Shown: positions 33,862-44,125 of the stretch, piece by piece | Position numbering within the stretch: the first letter of the stretch is position 1 | Layout of the letters: each line of letters opens with the position of its first letter | Origin: Paraburkholderia rhizosphaerae | Lineage (GTDB): Bacteria > Pseudomonadota > Gammaproteobacteria > Burkholderiales > Burkholderiaceae | Length of the DNA stretch: 64,000 nt | Assembly (NCBI RefSeq): GCF_004366595.1 | Contig: NZ_SORE01000005.1 | Span: forward strand, 248,001-312,000 | Direction: 5' to 3' | Notes under the pieces: model-generated | Seen by the model: the letters and a program-made list of their open reading frames with translations, nothing else | The model's database searches: none | What the model was told of the DNA's origin: nothing | Program-made: the position numbers and the translations under genes

Positions 33862-36800
33862 ATGCTACAGATGTCCCGGCGTCAGTTCCTGAAGGTGAGT
33901 GCCACCACATTGGCGGGATCGAGCCTGGCGTTGCTCGGCTTTTCGCCGGATGTCGCGCTTGCCGAAGTGCGACAGTACAAGCTGTCGCGCGCCACCGAAA
34001 CCCGCAATACGTGCCCGTACTGCTCAGTCGGCTGCGGCATCCTGATGTACGGCCTCGGCGACGGCGCGAAGAATGTCAGCGCGAGCATCTTTCATATCGA
34101 AGGCGATCCGGACCACCCGGTCAATCGAGGCACGCTGTGTCCGAAGGGCGCTAGCCTGATCGATTTCATCCATAGCGAAAGCCGCCTGACGATTCCCGAG
34201 TATCGGCCCGCCGGTGCGAAAGACTGGCAGCCAATCTCGTGGAACGATGCGCTCGATCGCATCGCGAAGCTGATGAAAGACGATCGCGATGCGAATTTCA
34301 TCGAGTCGACCGCGGATGGCAAAAAGGTGAACCGCTGGCTGACGACCGGCATGCTCGCTGCGTCCGCGAGCAGTAACGAGGTCGGCTATCTGACGCACAA
34401 GGTGATCCGCGCGACCGGGATGCTCGCATTCGACAACCAGGCGCGTGTCTGACACGGCCCGACGGTGGCAGGTCTTGCCCCGACGTTTGGCCGCGGTGCG
34501 ATGACGAACCATTGGGTCGACATCCGCAACGCAGACGTGATTCTGGTAATGGGCGGCGATTCAGCCGAGGCGCATCCATGCGGTTTCAAATGGGTCACCG
34601 AGGCGAAGGCGCATCGAGGCGCGAAACTGATCGTCGTCGATCCGCGCTTTAACCGAACCGCATCGGTCGCGGACCTGTATGTGCCGATCCGGACCGGCAG
34701 CGACATCGCATTTCTGGGCGGGGTGATCAACTATTTGCTCACCAACGACAAGATCCAGCACGAATACGTGAAGAACTACACGGACTTCACGTTCCTCGTG
34801 CGCGAGGACTTTGCGTTCAACGACGGCCTCTACTCAGGCTTTGACGACAAAGCTCACAAGTACACGGATAAAACATCATGGGACTACGAACTGGGTGACG
34901 ACGGTTTTGTAAAAACCGATCCGTCGTTGCAGAACCCTCGTTGCGTGTACAACCTGATGAAGCAGCACTACTCGCGCTATACGCCCGAGATGGTCGAAAA
35001 GGTATGCGGAACGCCGAAGGACAAGTTTCTAAAGGTCTGCGAAATGCTAGCGACGACCGCCACGCCGAACCGCGCTGGCACGATCATGTATGCGCTCGGC
35101 TGGACGCAGCACACGATCGGCTCGCAGATGATCCGCTGCGGCGCGATGGTGCAATTGCTGCTGGGCAACATCGGCGTGTCGGGCGGCGGGATGAACGCGT
35201 TGCGCGGGCACTCGAACATTCAGGGGCTGACGGACCTCGGTTTGATGTCGAACCTGCTGACCGGCTATATGACGTTGCCGAACGAGGGCGAACAGGACTT
35301 CGACGGCTACATCAAGAAGCGCGCGTCACAGCCATTGCGGCCCAACCAGCTGAGTTACTGGAAAAACTACAAGGCGTTCTTCGTCAGCATGATGAAGTCG
35401 TGGTATGGCGATGCGGCCACGGCCGACAACAACTGGGGCTACGACTATCTACCGAAGCTCGACAAGCCGTACGACATGCTGCAGATCTACGAGCTGATGG
35501 CGCAGGGCAAGGTCAATGGCTACCTCGCGCAGGGGTTCAACCCGCTTGCGTCGGCACCGAACAAGGCGAAGATGACCGCCGCGTTCTCGAAACTGAAATG
35601 GCTCGTGATCATGGACCCCCTCGCCACCGAGACGTCCGAGTTCTGGAAAAACTATGGCGAATTCAACAATGTCGATTCGTCGCAGATCCAGACTGAGGTG
35701 TTCCGGCTGCCGACTACCTGCTTTGCGGAGGAGCGCGGCTCACTTGTCAGCTCGTCGCGGGTGCTGCAATGGCACTGGCAAGGCGCGCAGCCGCCGGGCG
35801 ACGCGAAAAGCGACCTCGAGATCATGTCCGGCATTTTCGTGCGGATGCGCGCGCTGTATCAGAAGAACGGCGGCAAGTACCCCGATCCGCTGCTCAAGCT
35901 GAGCTGGCCATATGTGCACGCCGATAGCCCGACGCCCGACGAGATCGCCATGGAGTTCAACGGCAAGGCGCTGGCCGACGTAACCGATCCCAAAGATTCG
36001 ACCAAAGTGCTCGCGAAAGCCGGCGACCAGCTGCCGGGATTCGCGATGTTGCGCGACGACGGTTCGACCGCGAGCGGCTGCTGGATTTTCTGCGGCTCGT
36101 GGACCCAGGCGGGCAACCAGATGGGGCGGCGCGACAACGCCGATCCGACCGGCATCGGCCAGTCGCTGAACTGGGCATGGGCGTGGCCGGCAAACCGGCG
36201 CGTGTTGTACAACCGCGCTTCGTGCGACCCGAATGGCAAACCGTTCGACCCGTCGCGCAAGCTGATCGCATGGAATGGTAAGACGTGGAGCGGCGCCGAT
36301 ATTCCCGACTTCAAGCTGGACGAGAACCCGGACGGCGGCATGGGGCCGTTCATCATGAACCCGGAAGGCGTTGCGCGCTTCTTCGCGCGCGACATGATGA
36401 ACGAAGGACCGTTCCCCGAGCACTATGAGCCGTTCGAAACGCCGCTCGGATACAACCCGTTCCATCCGCAAAATCCGCTTGCGACGAATAACCCGGGCGC
36501 GCGGATATTTCCCGACGATCGCGCGGCGCTGGGCAAGGCGGCCGATTTTCCGCAAGTCGCGACGACCTACCGGATCACCGAGCATTTCCACTTCTGGACC
36601 AAGCACGCGCGTCTCAACGCGATCATCCAGCCGCAGCAGTTCGTCGAAATCGGCGAAGACCTTGCAAAAGACATCGGGGTGGTCGCGGGCGATCGGGTGA
36701 AGGTGTCGAGCAATCGCGGCCATATCGTCGCGGTGGCAGTCGTGACCAAGCGGATCAAGCCGTTGATGGTCGACGGCAAGAAGATCCAGCATGTCGGCAT

Positions 36801-36933
36801 TCCGCTGCACTGGGGGTTCAAGGGCCTCGCCAGACCCGGCTATCTGACGAATACGCTGACACCGTTCGTCGGCGACGCGAATACGCAGACGCCGGAGTTC
36901 AAGTCGTTCCTCGTGAAAGTCGAGAAGGCATAG
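33862..36933 (+). CDS. fdnG: Formate dehydrogenase-N/O alpha subunit, selenoprotein
   Basis: The periplasm-facing molybdopterin (bis-MGD) catalytic subunit that oxidises formate to CO2, 1023 residues. A Tat signal ([10 protein letters not shown], residues 5-14) is followed by a [4Fe-4S] site from Cys51, Cys54, Cys58 and Cys93. The in-frame TGA at 34450-34452 is codon 197 in the context ARV-U-HGPTVA, identical in layout to E. coli FdnG/FdoG, so it is selenocysteine and not a stop. Homology runs without a break on both sides. The beta and gamma subunits and the Sec machinery follow. Any annotation splitting this gene at 34452 is wrong. Confidence 0.96.
34450..34484 (+). promoter_or_regulatory. 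SECIS hairpin for UGA decoding in fdnG
   Basis: Immediately 3' of the UGA, GGCA (34467-34470) pairs with TGCC (34476-34479) around GGTCT. This gives the GGUC apical loop and unpaired U recognised by SelB in bacterial SECIS elements, at the usual distance of 15-20 bases. The bulge geometry differs slightly from the E. coli fdhF model. Confidence 0.75.
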
Positions 36934-36941
36934 GGGGCGTC

Positions 36942-37904
36942 ATGGCACTGCAATCACTCGATATCAGACGTCAATCGGCGACCACCGTGCAGCCGCCAAC
37001 GGCGCGCGAGCCGGCCACCGGCAGCGTCGCGAAGCTGATCGATGTCAGCAAATGCATCGGCTGCAAGGCGTGCCAGACCGCGTGCATGGAGTGGAACGAC
37101 TTGCGCGACGAAATCGGCATCAACAGGGGCGTTTACGATAATCCGCCCGATCTGACCGAGCATTCATGGACGGTTATGCGCTTTGCCGAGTACGACAACC
37201 CGAACGGCAATCTCGAATGGCTGATCCGCAAGGACGGCTGCATGCATTGCGCGGACCCGGGGTGTCTGAAGGCGTGTCCGTCACCGGGGGCGATCGTTCA
37301 GTACACGAACGGCATCGTCGATTTCCACGAGGAAAACTGCATTGGCTGCGGTTTTTGCATCGCGGGGTGTCCGTTCAATATTCCGCGTATGTCGCAGGCG
37401 GATCGCCGTGTTTACAAGTGCACGCTGTGTTCGGATCGCGTCGCGGTGGGGCAGGAACCTGCCTGCGTGAAGACGTGCCCGACCGGCGCAATCGTGTTCG
37501 GCACCAAGACGGACATGATTGCGCATGCGGAAGAACGTATTGTCGATCTGAAGTCGCGCGGTTTCGAAAAGGCCGGTCTCTACAATCCGGAAGGGGTCGG
37601 CGGCACGCACGTGATGTACGTGTTGCATCACGCGGACCAGCCGTCGCTTTACCACGGCTTGCCGGACTTCCCGACCATCAGCCCGATGGTGCGCGTGTGG
37701 AAGGGCATCGCAAAGCCGGTCGCGCTGGCCGTGATGGCGTTCACCGCGCTAGCGGGCTTCTTCCATTACACGCGCGTCGGACCGAACGAAGTGACCGAGG
37801 ACGACGAAGTCGCCGCACGCGACGAAGCGCGCAGAATCAGGGAGCAGCGCGGAACGCAACCCGTCGACAATCCTGAAGGGAAGACCGAGGAGCCGACCAA
37901 ATGA
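36942..37904 (+). CDS. fdxH: Formate dehydrogenase beta (iron-sulfur) subunit
   Basis: A 320-residue electron-transfer subunit with four [4Fe-4S] binding sets: [11 protein letters not shown] (about 38-48), [13 protein letters not shown] (about 91-103), [11 protein letters not shown] (about 124-134) and CTLC...CVKTC (about 151-172). One C-terminal membrane helix (about residues 252-275, [19 protein letters not shown]) anchors it, as in E. coli FdnH/FdoH. It carries electrons from the alpha subunit to the haem-b gamma subunit. It starts eight bases after fdnG and overlaps the gamma gene by four bases. Confidence 0.95.
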   Translation: MALQSLDIRRQSATTVQPPTAREPATGSVAKLIDVSKCIGCKACQTACMEWNDLRDEIGINRGVYDNPPDLTEHSWTVMRFAEYDNPNGNLEWLIRKDGCMHCADPGCLKACPSPGAIVQYTNGIVDFHEENCIGCGFCIAGCPFNIPRMSQADRRVYKCTLCSDRVAVGQEPACVKTCPTGAIVFGTKTDMIAHAEERIVDLKSRGFEKAGLYNPEGVGGTHVMYVLHHADQPSLYHGLPDFPTISPMVRVWKGIAKPVALAVMAFTALAGFFHYTRVGPNEVTEDDEVAARDEARRIREQRGTQPVDNPEGKTEEPTK

Positions 37905-38527
37905 AAGATCACGATCCGAACCTCATCGTGCGCTATACGCCGAACGAGCGCACGAACCACTGGATTACCGCGATCACGTTCGTGCTGCTCGCGCTGTCCG
38001 GCTTGTCGATGTTCCATCCGTCGATGTTCTGGTTGTCCGGAATATTGGGCGGCGGCCAGTGGACGCGCATTCTGCATCCATTTATCGGCATCGTCATGTT
38101 CGTGTCTTTCCTGATCCTCGCCGTGCGTTTCTGGCATCACAACTATCTCGACAAAAGCGACTGGCAATGGATGCGGCAAATGAACGACGTGCTCGCCAAT
38201 CGTGAAGAAAAACTACCAGAAATCGGCCGCTACAATGCCGGACAGAAGTTACTGTTCTTCGTGATGGTGGTCTGTCTCGTGTTGCTGTTGCTAAGCGGCA
38301 TTGTGATCTGGCGGGCATATTTTTCGTTCTATTTTCCGATCGGTGTTGTGCGAGCCTCGGCGTTGATCCATGCAATCGCGGCGTTCGTGTTGATCGTCGG
38401 CATCATTGTGCATATTTATGCGGCGATCTGGGTCAAAGGCTCGGTCGACGCGATGTTGCGCGGAACGGTCACGCTCGGCTGGGCCAGAAAACATCATCCG
38501 CGCTGGTTCCGGGAGAGCATCAAATAG
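37901..38527 (+). CDS. fdnI: Formate dehydrogenase gamma subunit, cytochrome b556
   Basis: A 208-residue inner-membrane dihaem cytochrome b with four TM helices (about 18-38, 50-72, 113-135, 150-172). His residues near [20 protein letters not shown] and HIYAAIW are the likely haem ligands. It passes electrons from formate to quinone. ATGA overlap with fdxH shows translational coupling. Longer C-terminal polar part than average is not seen; length matches the family. Confidence 0.94.
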   Translation: MKDHDPNLIVRYTPNERTNHWITAITFVLLALSGLSMFHPSMFWLSGILGGGQWTRILHPFIGIVMFVSFLILAVRFWHHNYLDKSDWQWMRQMNDVLANREEKLPEIGRYNAGQKLLFFVMVVCLVLLLLSGIVIWRAYFSFYFPIGVVRASALIHAIAAFVLIVGIIVHIYAAIWVKGSVDAMLRGTVTLGWARKHHPRWFRESIK

Positions 38528-38668
38528 CGGATGCCACGGGGAAACGCTTGCGGTTTTGCTCCTATTGCTGACAAACGAAACCGGCGCGAGAATCTGTGCA
38601 CAGCGTGCCGGAAGTCAAACGCTTAAGTATGCCAATCGTGTCATGCATAACGGGGAGTCCCGCAATTG

Positions 38669-39598
38669 GTGCAGCGCATACTCGACCCAGCGCAGATCGA
38701 ATCGCTCGATCAGTCGGCCATTCCACGTATCCGCCTGCCCGAACGGATTTCCTGCTTTACGACGCGTGCGGCGCGCTTGCGCAAGCTCGCGACCGGCAAT
38801 CCGATCGGCGGCTATCTGCGGCTGATGGCGTCGTTGGCCGATGCGCAGCAGCAGGTGCTCGCCAAATTTGAAGCGGCGATGCCGTCCGCTGAAACGATTG
38901 AGCAAGCCCAGCGCAATTCGATGCCGCTCGTACCCGCGCTATCGCCGGATCGCGATCCGGCGTGGCGCGATGTGCTGCAGCGTTTGCTCGATCGCGTTGA
39001 AAGTTCGGGTCCGGTGGCGCCGGCGCTCGGCAAGGCGATCGATGCATTGCGCTTGATGGGCGCTGCCGAACTCGATGCGCAGGCCGACGCGATTCTTGCG
39101 CAGCGCTTCAATGAAGTCGAGCCGGCCACCGCGCCGTTCATCACGGCGGCGCTCCAGGTGGTGTGGACCGATCTCGCTACCCGCTTCGATGTGCACGACA
39201 TTCCGTACCTCGATACGCCGGGCGCGTGCCCGGTGTGCGGCGCGCAGCCGGTGGCCAGCGTCGTGCGCATAGGTGGGCCGTACCAGGGTTATCGCTATCT
39301 GCAATGCGGGCTGTGCGGCACTGAAGCGCATATGGTTCGCGTCAAATGCTCTAACTGCGATTCGACGAAGGGCATTGCTTACCACAGCATCGAAGGCGGC
39401 AGCGAGGCGTGGAAGGCCGAATCGTGCGACGAATGCCATACCTATCGAAAGATCGGCTACCAGGAAAAAGACTTCGATATCGAGCCGCTCGCCGACGATC
39501 TCGCGAGCCTGACGCTCGATTTGCTGATGAACGAAGCGGGCTACGAGCGCAGCGGGCCCAATCCGCTGCTGTGGCCTGAAGTGGCGTCGGACCGTTGA
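38669..39598 (+). CDS. fdhE: Formate dehydrogenase accessory protein FdhE
   Basis: A 309-residue cytosolic maturation factor needed for active membrane formate dehydrogenases. It has rubredoxin-like Cys pairs: [24 protein letters not shown] and CDECHTY. The GGGGAG ribosome-binding site (38652-38657) precedes a TTG (38666) and a GTG (38669); the GTG was chosen, but the TTG is equally possible. It follows the gamma gene by about 140 bases and ends overlapping the selA region. Confidence 0.92.
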   Translation: MQRILDPAQIESLDQSAIPRIRLPERISCFTTRAARLRKLATGNPIGGYLRLMASLADAQQQVLAKFEAAMPSAETIEQAQRNSMPLVPALSPDRDPAWRDVLQRLLDRVESSGPVAPALGKAIDALRLMGAAELDAQADAILAQRFNEVEPATAPFITAALQVVWTDLATRFDVHDIPYLDTPGACPVCGAQPVASVVRIGGPYQGYRYLQCGLCGTEAHMVRVKCSNCDSTKGIAYHSIEGGSEAWKAESCDECHTYRKIGYQEKDFDIEPLADDLASLTLDLLMNEAGYERSGPNPLLWPEVASDR

Positions 39599-39612
39599 GC
39601 GGGGAGGCCCGG

Positions 39613-41088
39613 GTGAGCGATGCGGCAACGAGTGAGCGGCGGCGCGCACGTCTTGCGAGTGTGCCCGCGGTCGAGCGCGTGATGTCGATGCACGCGGTGC
39701 AGGCGTTGACGCAAGCGTATGGGCGCACGCAGGCGGTCGAGGCAGTGCGCGTGTCGCTTGACGCGCTGCGCGCGGAATTGCTTGCGGATGTAGATGCCGA
39801 TGTTGCGGCGTCTGCCGGTGGCGACGCGGATGCGTCCGAGGCGGCCACCCGCTATGACGCACAGATCGTTGCGCGCGCAAGTGCTCTTCTCGAACAGCGT
39901 GCCCGCGGTCATCTGCGTACGGTGTTCAATCTGACCGGCACCGTATTGCATACGAATCTCGGACGCGCGCTGCTGCCCGACGAAGCGGTGCGTTCAGTGA
40001 TCGACGTACTGACACGGCCGGCGAACCTGGAGTTCGATCTCGCGACCGGAGCACGGGGCGATCGCGACGACCTGATCGAAGATCTGATCTGCGAACTGAC
40101 CGGCGCCGAGGCCGCGACGGTCGTCAACAACAATGCCGCTGCGGTGTTGCTGACCTTATCCGCGCTCGCATCGAAGAAGGAAGTTGTCGTTTCGCGCGGA
40201 GAACTGGTCGAGATAGGCGGTGCGTTTCGCATCCCGGACATCATGGCGCGCGCCGGCGCGCGTCTGCGAGAGGTCGGTACGACCAACCGCACCCATGCGA
40301 AAGACTATGAAGAGGCGATCAATGCGCGCACCGCGTTGCTGATGAAGGTGCATTGCAGTAACTATGCGATCAGCGGTTTCACAAAGAGCGTAGAGATCGA
40401 CGAACTCGCGCAGATTGCACACCATCACGCGCTGCCAGTCGCATTCGATCTGGGCAGCGGCACGTTGATCGATCTCGCGCAATGGGGGCTGCCCGCCGAA
40501 CCGACGGTGCGCGGCACCGTCGACGCGGGCGCCGATCTTGTCACGTTCAGCGGCGACAAGCTGCTCGGCGGGCCGCAGGCGGGGCTGATCGTCGGGCGCG
40601 AAGCGTTGATTCGCAAGATCAGGAAGCACCCATTGAAGCGCGCGCTGCGTGTCGGCAAGCTCACGCTCGCGGCGCTCGAACCCGTGCTGCGGTTGTATCG
40701 CGCACCCGAATTTCTTGCTCAAAGACTGACGACGCTGCGCTTGCTCACACGGCCGGCCACCGATATGCACGCGGCGGCATTGCGTGTGCAGCCTTCGCTG
40801 CAACATGCGCTGGGCGAACGCTACGCGGTGACGGTCGAGCCAATGTTCAGCCAGATCGGGAGTGGCGCGTTGCCGGTCGATCAATTGCCGAGCTATGGAG
40901 TCGCGCTGCGTGTCGCGACGGCGCGGCGCGGCGGCCGCGCGCTCGTACATCTGGAAAAGGGGCTGCGTGAGTTGCCGCGGCCGGTGCTGGGCCGCATCGC
41001 GGACGATACGCTGCGGCTCGACCTGCGTTGCCTCGAGGCTGGGGACGAGGCAGCGTTTATCGCGCAATGCGCGGAGTTGCGCCTATGA
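39613..41088 (+). CDS. selA: L-seryl-tRNA(Sec) selenium transferase
   Basis: A PLP enzyme of 491 residues that converts Ser-tRNA(Sec) to Sec-tRNA(Sec) using selenophosphate. The PLP lysine is Lys316 in [13 protein letters not shown]; other hallmarks are [17 protein letters not shown] and [16 protein letters not shown]. The GTG at 39613 is chosen because GGGGAGG sits five bases upstream; an in-frame TTG at 39595 overlaps the fdhE stop. The selB ATG overlaps the selA TGA (ATGA). It serves the selenoprotein encoded just upstream. Confidence 0.95.
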   Translation: MSDAATSERRRARLASVPAVERVMSMHAVQALTQAYGRTQAVEAVRVSLDALRAELLADVDADVAASAGGDADASEAATRYDAQIVARASALLEQRARGHLRTVFNLTGTVLHTNLGRALLPDEAVRSVIDVLTRPANLEFDLATGARGDRDDLIEDLICELTGAEAATVVNNNAAAVLLTLSALASKKEVVVSRGELVEIGGAFRIPDIMARAGARLREVGTTNRTHAKDYEEAINARTALLMKVHCSNYAISGFTKSVEIDELAQIAHHHALPVAFDLGSGTLIDLAQWGLPAEPTVRGTVDAGADLVTFSGDKLLGGPQAGLIVGREALIRKIRKHPLKRALRVGKLTLAALEPVLRLYRAPEFLAQRLTTLRLLTRPATDMHAAALRVQPSLQHALGERYAVTVEPMFSQIGSGALPVDQLPSYGVALRVATARRGGRALVHLEKGLRELPRPVLGRIADDTLRLDLRCLEAGDEAAFIAQCAELRL

Positions 41089-43007
41089 TCGTCGGCACCG
41101 CGGGCCACATCGACCACGGCAAGACGACGCTGGTGCACGCGTTGACGGGCGTCGATACCGACCGTCTGAAAGAAGAAAAAGCGCGCGGCATTTCGATTGA
41201 ACTCGGCTATGCGTATACGCCACTCGCGAATGGCGATGTGCTTGGCGTAGTCGATGTGCCGGGACACGAAAAGCTGGTCCATACGATGGCGGCAGGCGCA
41301 TGCGGAATCGACTTTGCGCTGCTCGTCATTGCCGCCGATGATGGCGTCATGCCGCAAACGCGCGAGCATCTGGCCATACTCGAATTGCTTGGCGTGACAC
41401 GTGGTGCGATTGCGTTGACGAAGGTCGACCGCGTCGATGCGGCGCGGCTTGTGCAGGTGCATCGCGAGATCGATGCGTGGCTCGCGTCCACCACATTCGC
41501 TGGCGCGCCGGTTTTCGAAACCAATGCGACATCGGATGGCGACACGGGAGTGGTGCAACTCGATCGGTACTTGCGCGACGCGTCGCTCGCGTTGCACGAG
41601 CGACGCGACGACGGCCTGTTCAGGCTGGCGGTCGACCGTGTGTTTACGCTTGCTGGCCACGGGACGATCGTGACCGGCACAGTGTTCGCGGGACACGTCG
41701 CGGCAGGTGACACATTGATGCTTGCGCCCGCATTGAAGCCGGTTCGGATACGCAGCATTCACGCGCAGAATCGCGCGACGCAAAGCGGCCATGCGGGCCA
41801 ACGTTGCGCGCTCAACCTTGCCGGCATTGACAAGGATGCGATCGAACGCGGCGACTGGATTGTCGATGCGCGACTCGCGAAGCTATCGGAGCGGCTGGAC
41901 GTCGAATTGACGCTGCTGGATGACGCCGGGCTCACGTTACAGCACTGGACGCCTTTGCACGTGCATCTGGGCGCGACGCATCGTGTCGCGCACGTTGCGT
42001 TGCTGGATGGCGATACGTTGACCGCGGGGCAGACAGCACGTGTGCAACTGGTGTTCGATACGCCGCTCTGCGCGCTGCCAGGCGACCGCTTTATCGTGCG
42101 CAACGCGCAGGCGAATCGCACGGTGGGCGGCGGACGCGTGCTCGATCCTTTCGGGCCGGCGCGCAAACGCAGGACTGCGGAGCGGCGTGCATGGCTCGAT
42201 GCGTTACGGATATGGCTCGATGACGCGCGCATTGTGCCATTGCTCGAGCAGGCGCCGCACGGAATGCAGCGCTCGATGCTCACATGTTTGACAGGGTTGC
42301 CGCACGACGCGGTGCCGTGGCCTGATGACGCGGTCGACATCGCGCTTCACGGTAAAGTAGCCGATGACGGGTTTGTCGTGCTGCGACACCACTGGGTGCA
42401 AATGCGCGAGCAGATCGTCGACACATTGCGGCAGTTTCATACGCGCTTTCCCGATGAGCAGGGGCCGGACGCGTCGCGCCTGCGGCGCATCGCTGCGCCG
42501 CTCTTGCCGGATGCGTTGTGGCGTGCGTTGATCAATACGCTCGTGGTTGACGGCGCGGTGGCGAAGAGTGGACCCTGGCTGCATTTGCCGATGCATACGG
42601 TTTCGCTCGATCGGCGAGAAGAAGCGCTGAAACAGATGCTTTTACCCCTGCTCGAGGCTGGCCGCTACGACCCTCCATGGGTGCGTGAACTGGCGAGTTC
42701 GGTGCGTCAGCGTGAAGACGATGTGCGCGCATTGTTGCGCAAGCTTGCGCGGCAAGGCGACGTGTATCAGGTGGTGCGTGATCTTTTCTATCACCGCGAT
42801 TCGATGCGGGAACTTGCGCTTCTGATTGCGCGGCTGGCGATGGAGCAGGGCGGCGCGCTGTCGGCGGGGGCGTTTCGCGACGCGACGGGGCTGGGGCGCA
42901 AGCGTGCGATTCAGGTATTAGAGTTCTTTGACCGCGTTGGATATACCCGCTTTCAGCGTGACGTGCATTTGCTACGGGGTGATAGCGGGATCAGTGAAAC
43001 GTTGTGA
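41085..43007 (+). CDS. selB: Selenocysteine-specific elongation factor SelB
   Basis: A 640-residue GTPase that delivers Sec-tRNA(Sec) to UGA codons marked by a SECIS hairpin. The G motifs [10 protein letters not shown] (G1), DVPGHE (G3) and TKVD (G4) are present. EF-Tu-like domains 2-3 extend to about residue 350, followed by four winged-helix modules, the last two being the SECIS-binding end ([33 protein letters not shown]). ATGA overlap with selA. The tRNA-Sec gene follows 39 bases later. Confidence 0.95.
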   Translation: MIVGTAGHIDHGKTTLVHALTGVDTDRLKEEKARGISIELGYAYTPLANGDVLGVVDVPGHEKLVHTMAAGACGIDFALLVIAADDGVMPQTREHLAILELLGVTRGAIALTKVDRVDAARLVQVHREIDAWLASTTFAGAPVFETNATSDGDTGVVQLDRYLRDASLALHERRDDGLFRLAVDRVFTLAGHGTIVTGTVFAGHVAAGDTLMLAPALKPVRIRSIHAQNRATQSGHAGQRCALNLAGIDKDAIERGDWIVDARLAKLSERLDVELTLLDDAGLTLQHWTPLHVHLGATHRVAHVALLDGDTLTAGQTARVQLVFDTPLCALPGDRFIVRNAQANRTVGGGRVLDPFGPARKRRTAERRAWLDALRIWLDDARIVPLLEQAPHGMQRSMLTCLTGLPHDAVPWPDDAVDIALHGKVADDGFVVLRHHWVQMREQIVDTLRQFHTRFPDEQGPDASRLRRIAAPLLPDALWRALINTLVVDGAVAKSGPWLHLPMHTVSLDRREEALKQMLLPLLEAGRYDPPWVRELASSVRQREDDVRALLRKLARQGDVYQVVRDLFYHRDSMRELALLIARLAMEQGGALSAGAFRDATGLGRKRAIQVLEFFDRVGYTRFQRDVHLLRGDSGISETL

Positions 43008-43046
43008 ACGCATCTAGTTTCGGGTAGCCGTTAAATCGCTAGTAAC

Positions 43047-43139
43047 GGAAGGCATACGCATCTGGTGGTGCGGCTGGGCTTCAAACCCAGTAGGGGGTGT
43101 CAGACACTCTCTGGTAGGTTCGACTCCTGCTGCCTTCCG
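43047..43139 (+). tRNA. selC: tRNA-Sec (anticodon TCA)
   Basis: 93 bases with the 8-bp acceptor stem typical of tRNA-Sec (GGAAGGCA 43047-43054 with TGCCTTCC 43131-43138) and discriminator G (43139). The anticodon stem CTGGG/CCCAG encloses CTTCAAA, anticodon TCA at 43081-43083. There is a long variable arm (GGGGGTGTCAGACACTCTC region) and T-loop GGTTCGACTCC. The CCA end is not encoded; the genome reads CCC. It lies directly after selB. Confidence 0.96.
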
Positions 43140-43837
43140 CCCTTAAGCAATACGGTCACTCGACCGCGACAACTGTCCAGTTACTCATAAATCTTCCGTT
43201 CGGCAATTAATTGATTGTATATGCCGCGTCGAAAGTTACATGTTGTTGTTACGTAGATCGCGCACCAATTGAGTAGTGTAGTTCGTTCCCCTAGCGGCCA
43301 GATTCCACTTGGCTCTCGCGCGAAGATCACGGACTCTTCTCCCATGCAACGCTGGCAATGTCGCGTCCGCAACGTTTCGCACCTTGATTCGGACATCGTT
43401 ACTTTCTAGTCTAAGGTTAGCGTATCGGGGAAGCCTGTCATAGGCGTCGTGGCATCCCCGCAAGCAATCACGTCAAGCGGGTAATGCAAGCGCTTGAGCA
43501 CGCGCGCCACAACTGGATTCAGGTTCTGCTTCATTGATCACATCTCTCGTCTTCTCCCCTTGAGCATAGCAGACCGCCTTACTGCGACAAAGCCCGCCCG
43601 TCTGCGGATCGATCCAGCCGAACTGCACGCGACCGTCCGTCGTGAGCACGATCAGGCCGGCCGGTACGCTCCCAAATGGACTATTCATTTCCACCACCAT
43701 CCGGATTACGTTGCGCTCTGTGTCGTCTGGGTCTGAGCCGCTGTGCGCAAGCGGGATAGACGAAGCTGCTGTGCATCTCGATCTTCGTTTCGGTATTCGA
43801 GACAAGGTAGTGCGTGCTGCAGGAGCGGCATGGTGCG
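43140..43837. other. Region after tRNA-Sec with no intact gene
   Basis: The first ~300 bases are AT-richer than the surroundings. Two minus-strand open stretches, 43236-43463 (75 residues) and the part of 43473-44030 encoding MNSPFGSVPAGLIVLTTDGR, look protein-like, but each lacks a clear start and neighbours, and neither family is recognised. They are probably decayed accessory genes. Confidence 0.45.
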
Positions 43838-44033
43838 ACGGCCATGCGTGTGTCGGCGGCCAACGGGCGCACCGATAACGCCGGCATGTCCGGCATTCTC
43901 GACCCGGTGATCTCGCGTTTTGCGACGGTCGTCGAGCTCGAACCGACGATCGAGGACTGGACCGCCTAGGCGGTGCGCAGCAACGTGCCGCCCGAACTGA
44001 TCGCGTTCCTGCGCTTCGACGAACCGCCATTGA
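43838..44033 (+). pseudogene. Remnant of phage-type AAA (MoxR-like) ATPase
   Basis: In one frame the bases read ...RVSAANGRTDNAGMSGILD, then PVISRFATVVELEPTIEDW, then an in-frame TAG, then PPELIAFLRFDEP. This resembles the C-terminal part of AAA ATPases carried by Mu-like phages and integrative elements (pattern: N-R-x(6)-G-M-x-x-I-L-x-P-V-x-S-R-x-A-T). The TAG (43966-43968) lies where a Trp codon might be expected, and the N-terminal ATPase core is missing. It marks old element insertion beside tRNA-Sec. Confidence 0.6.
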
Positions 44034-44125
44034 CCAGATTGCGCCCCTTACAGGCGCCGAGAACGGCTCCTATGGCTGGCGCGAGTTTCGGCCTTCCCGC
44101 GCCGCATTGGGCAAACGTCGATCGA

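Noticed and set aside
34450..34452. In-frame TGA splitting fdnG, suggesting a pseudogene
   Set aside because: The ARV-U-HGP context, the hairpin, and adjacent selA, selB and tRNA-Sec show that it is a selenocysteine codon.
43473..44030. 185-codon minus-strand frame
   Set aside because: Its first half is antisense to the phage ATPase relic and Arg/Ser-rich; only the last third looks protein-like, so no gene was called.
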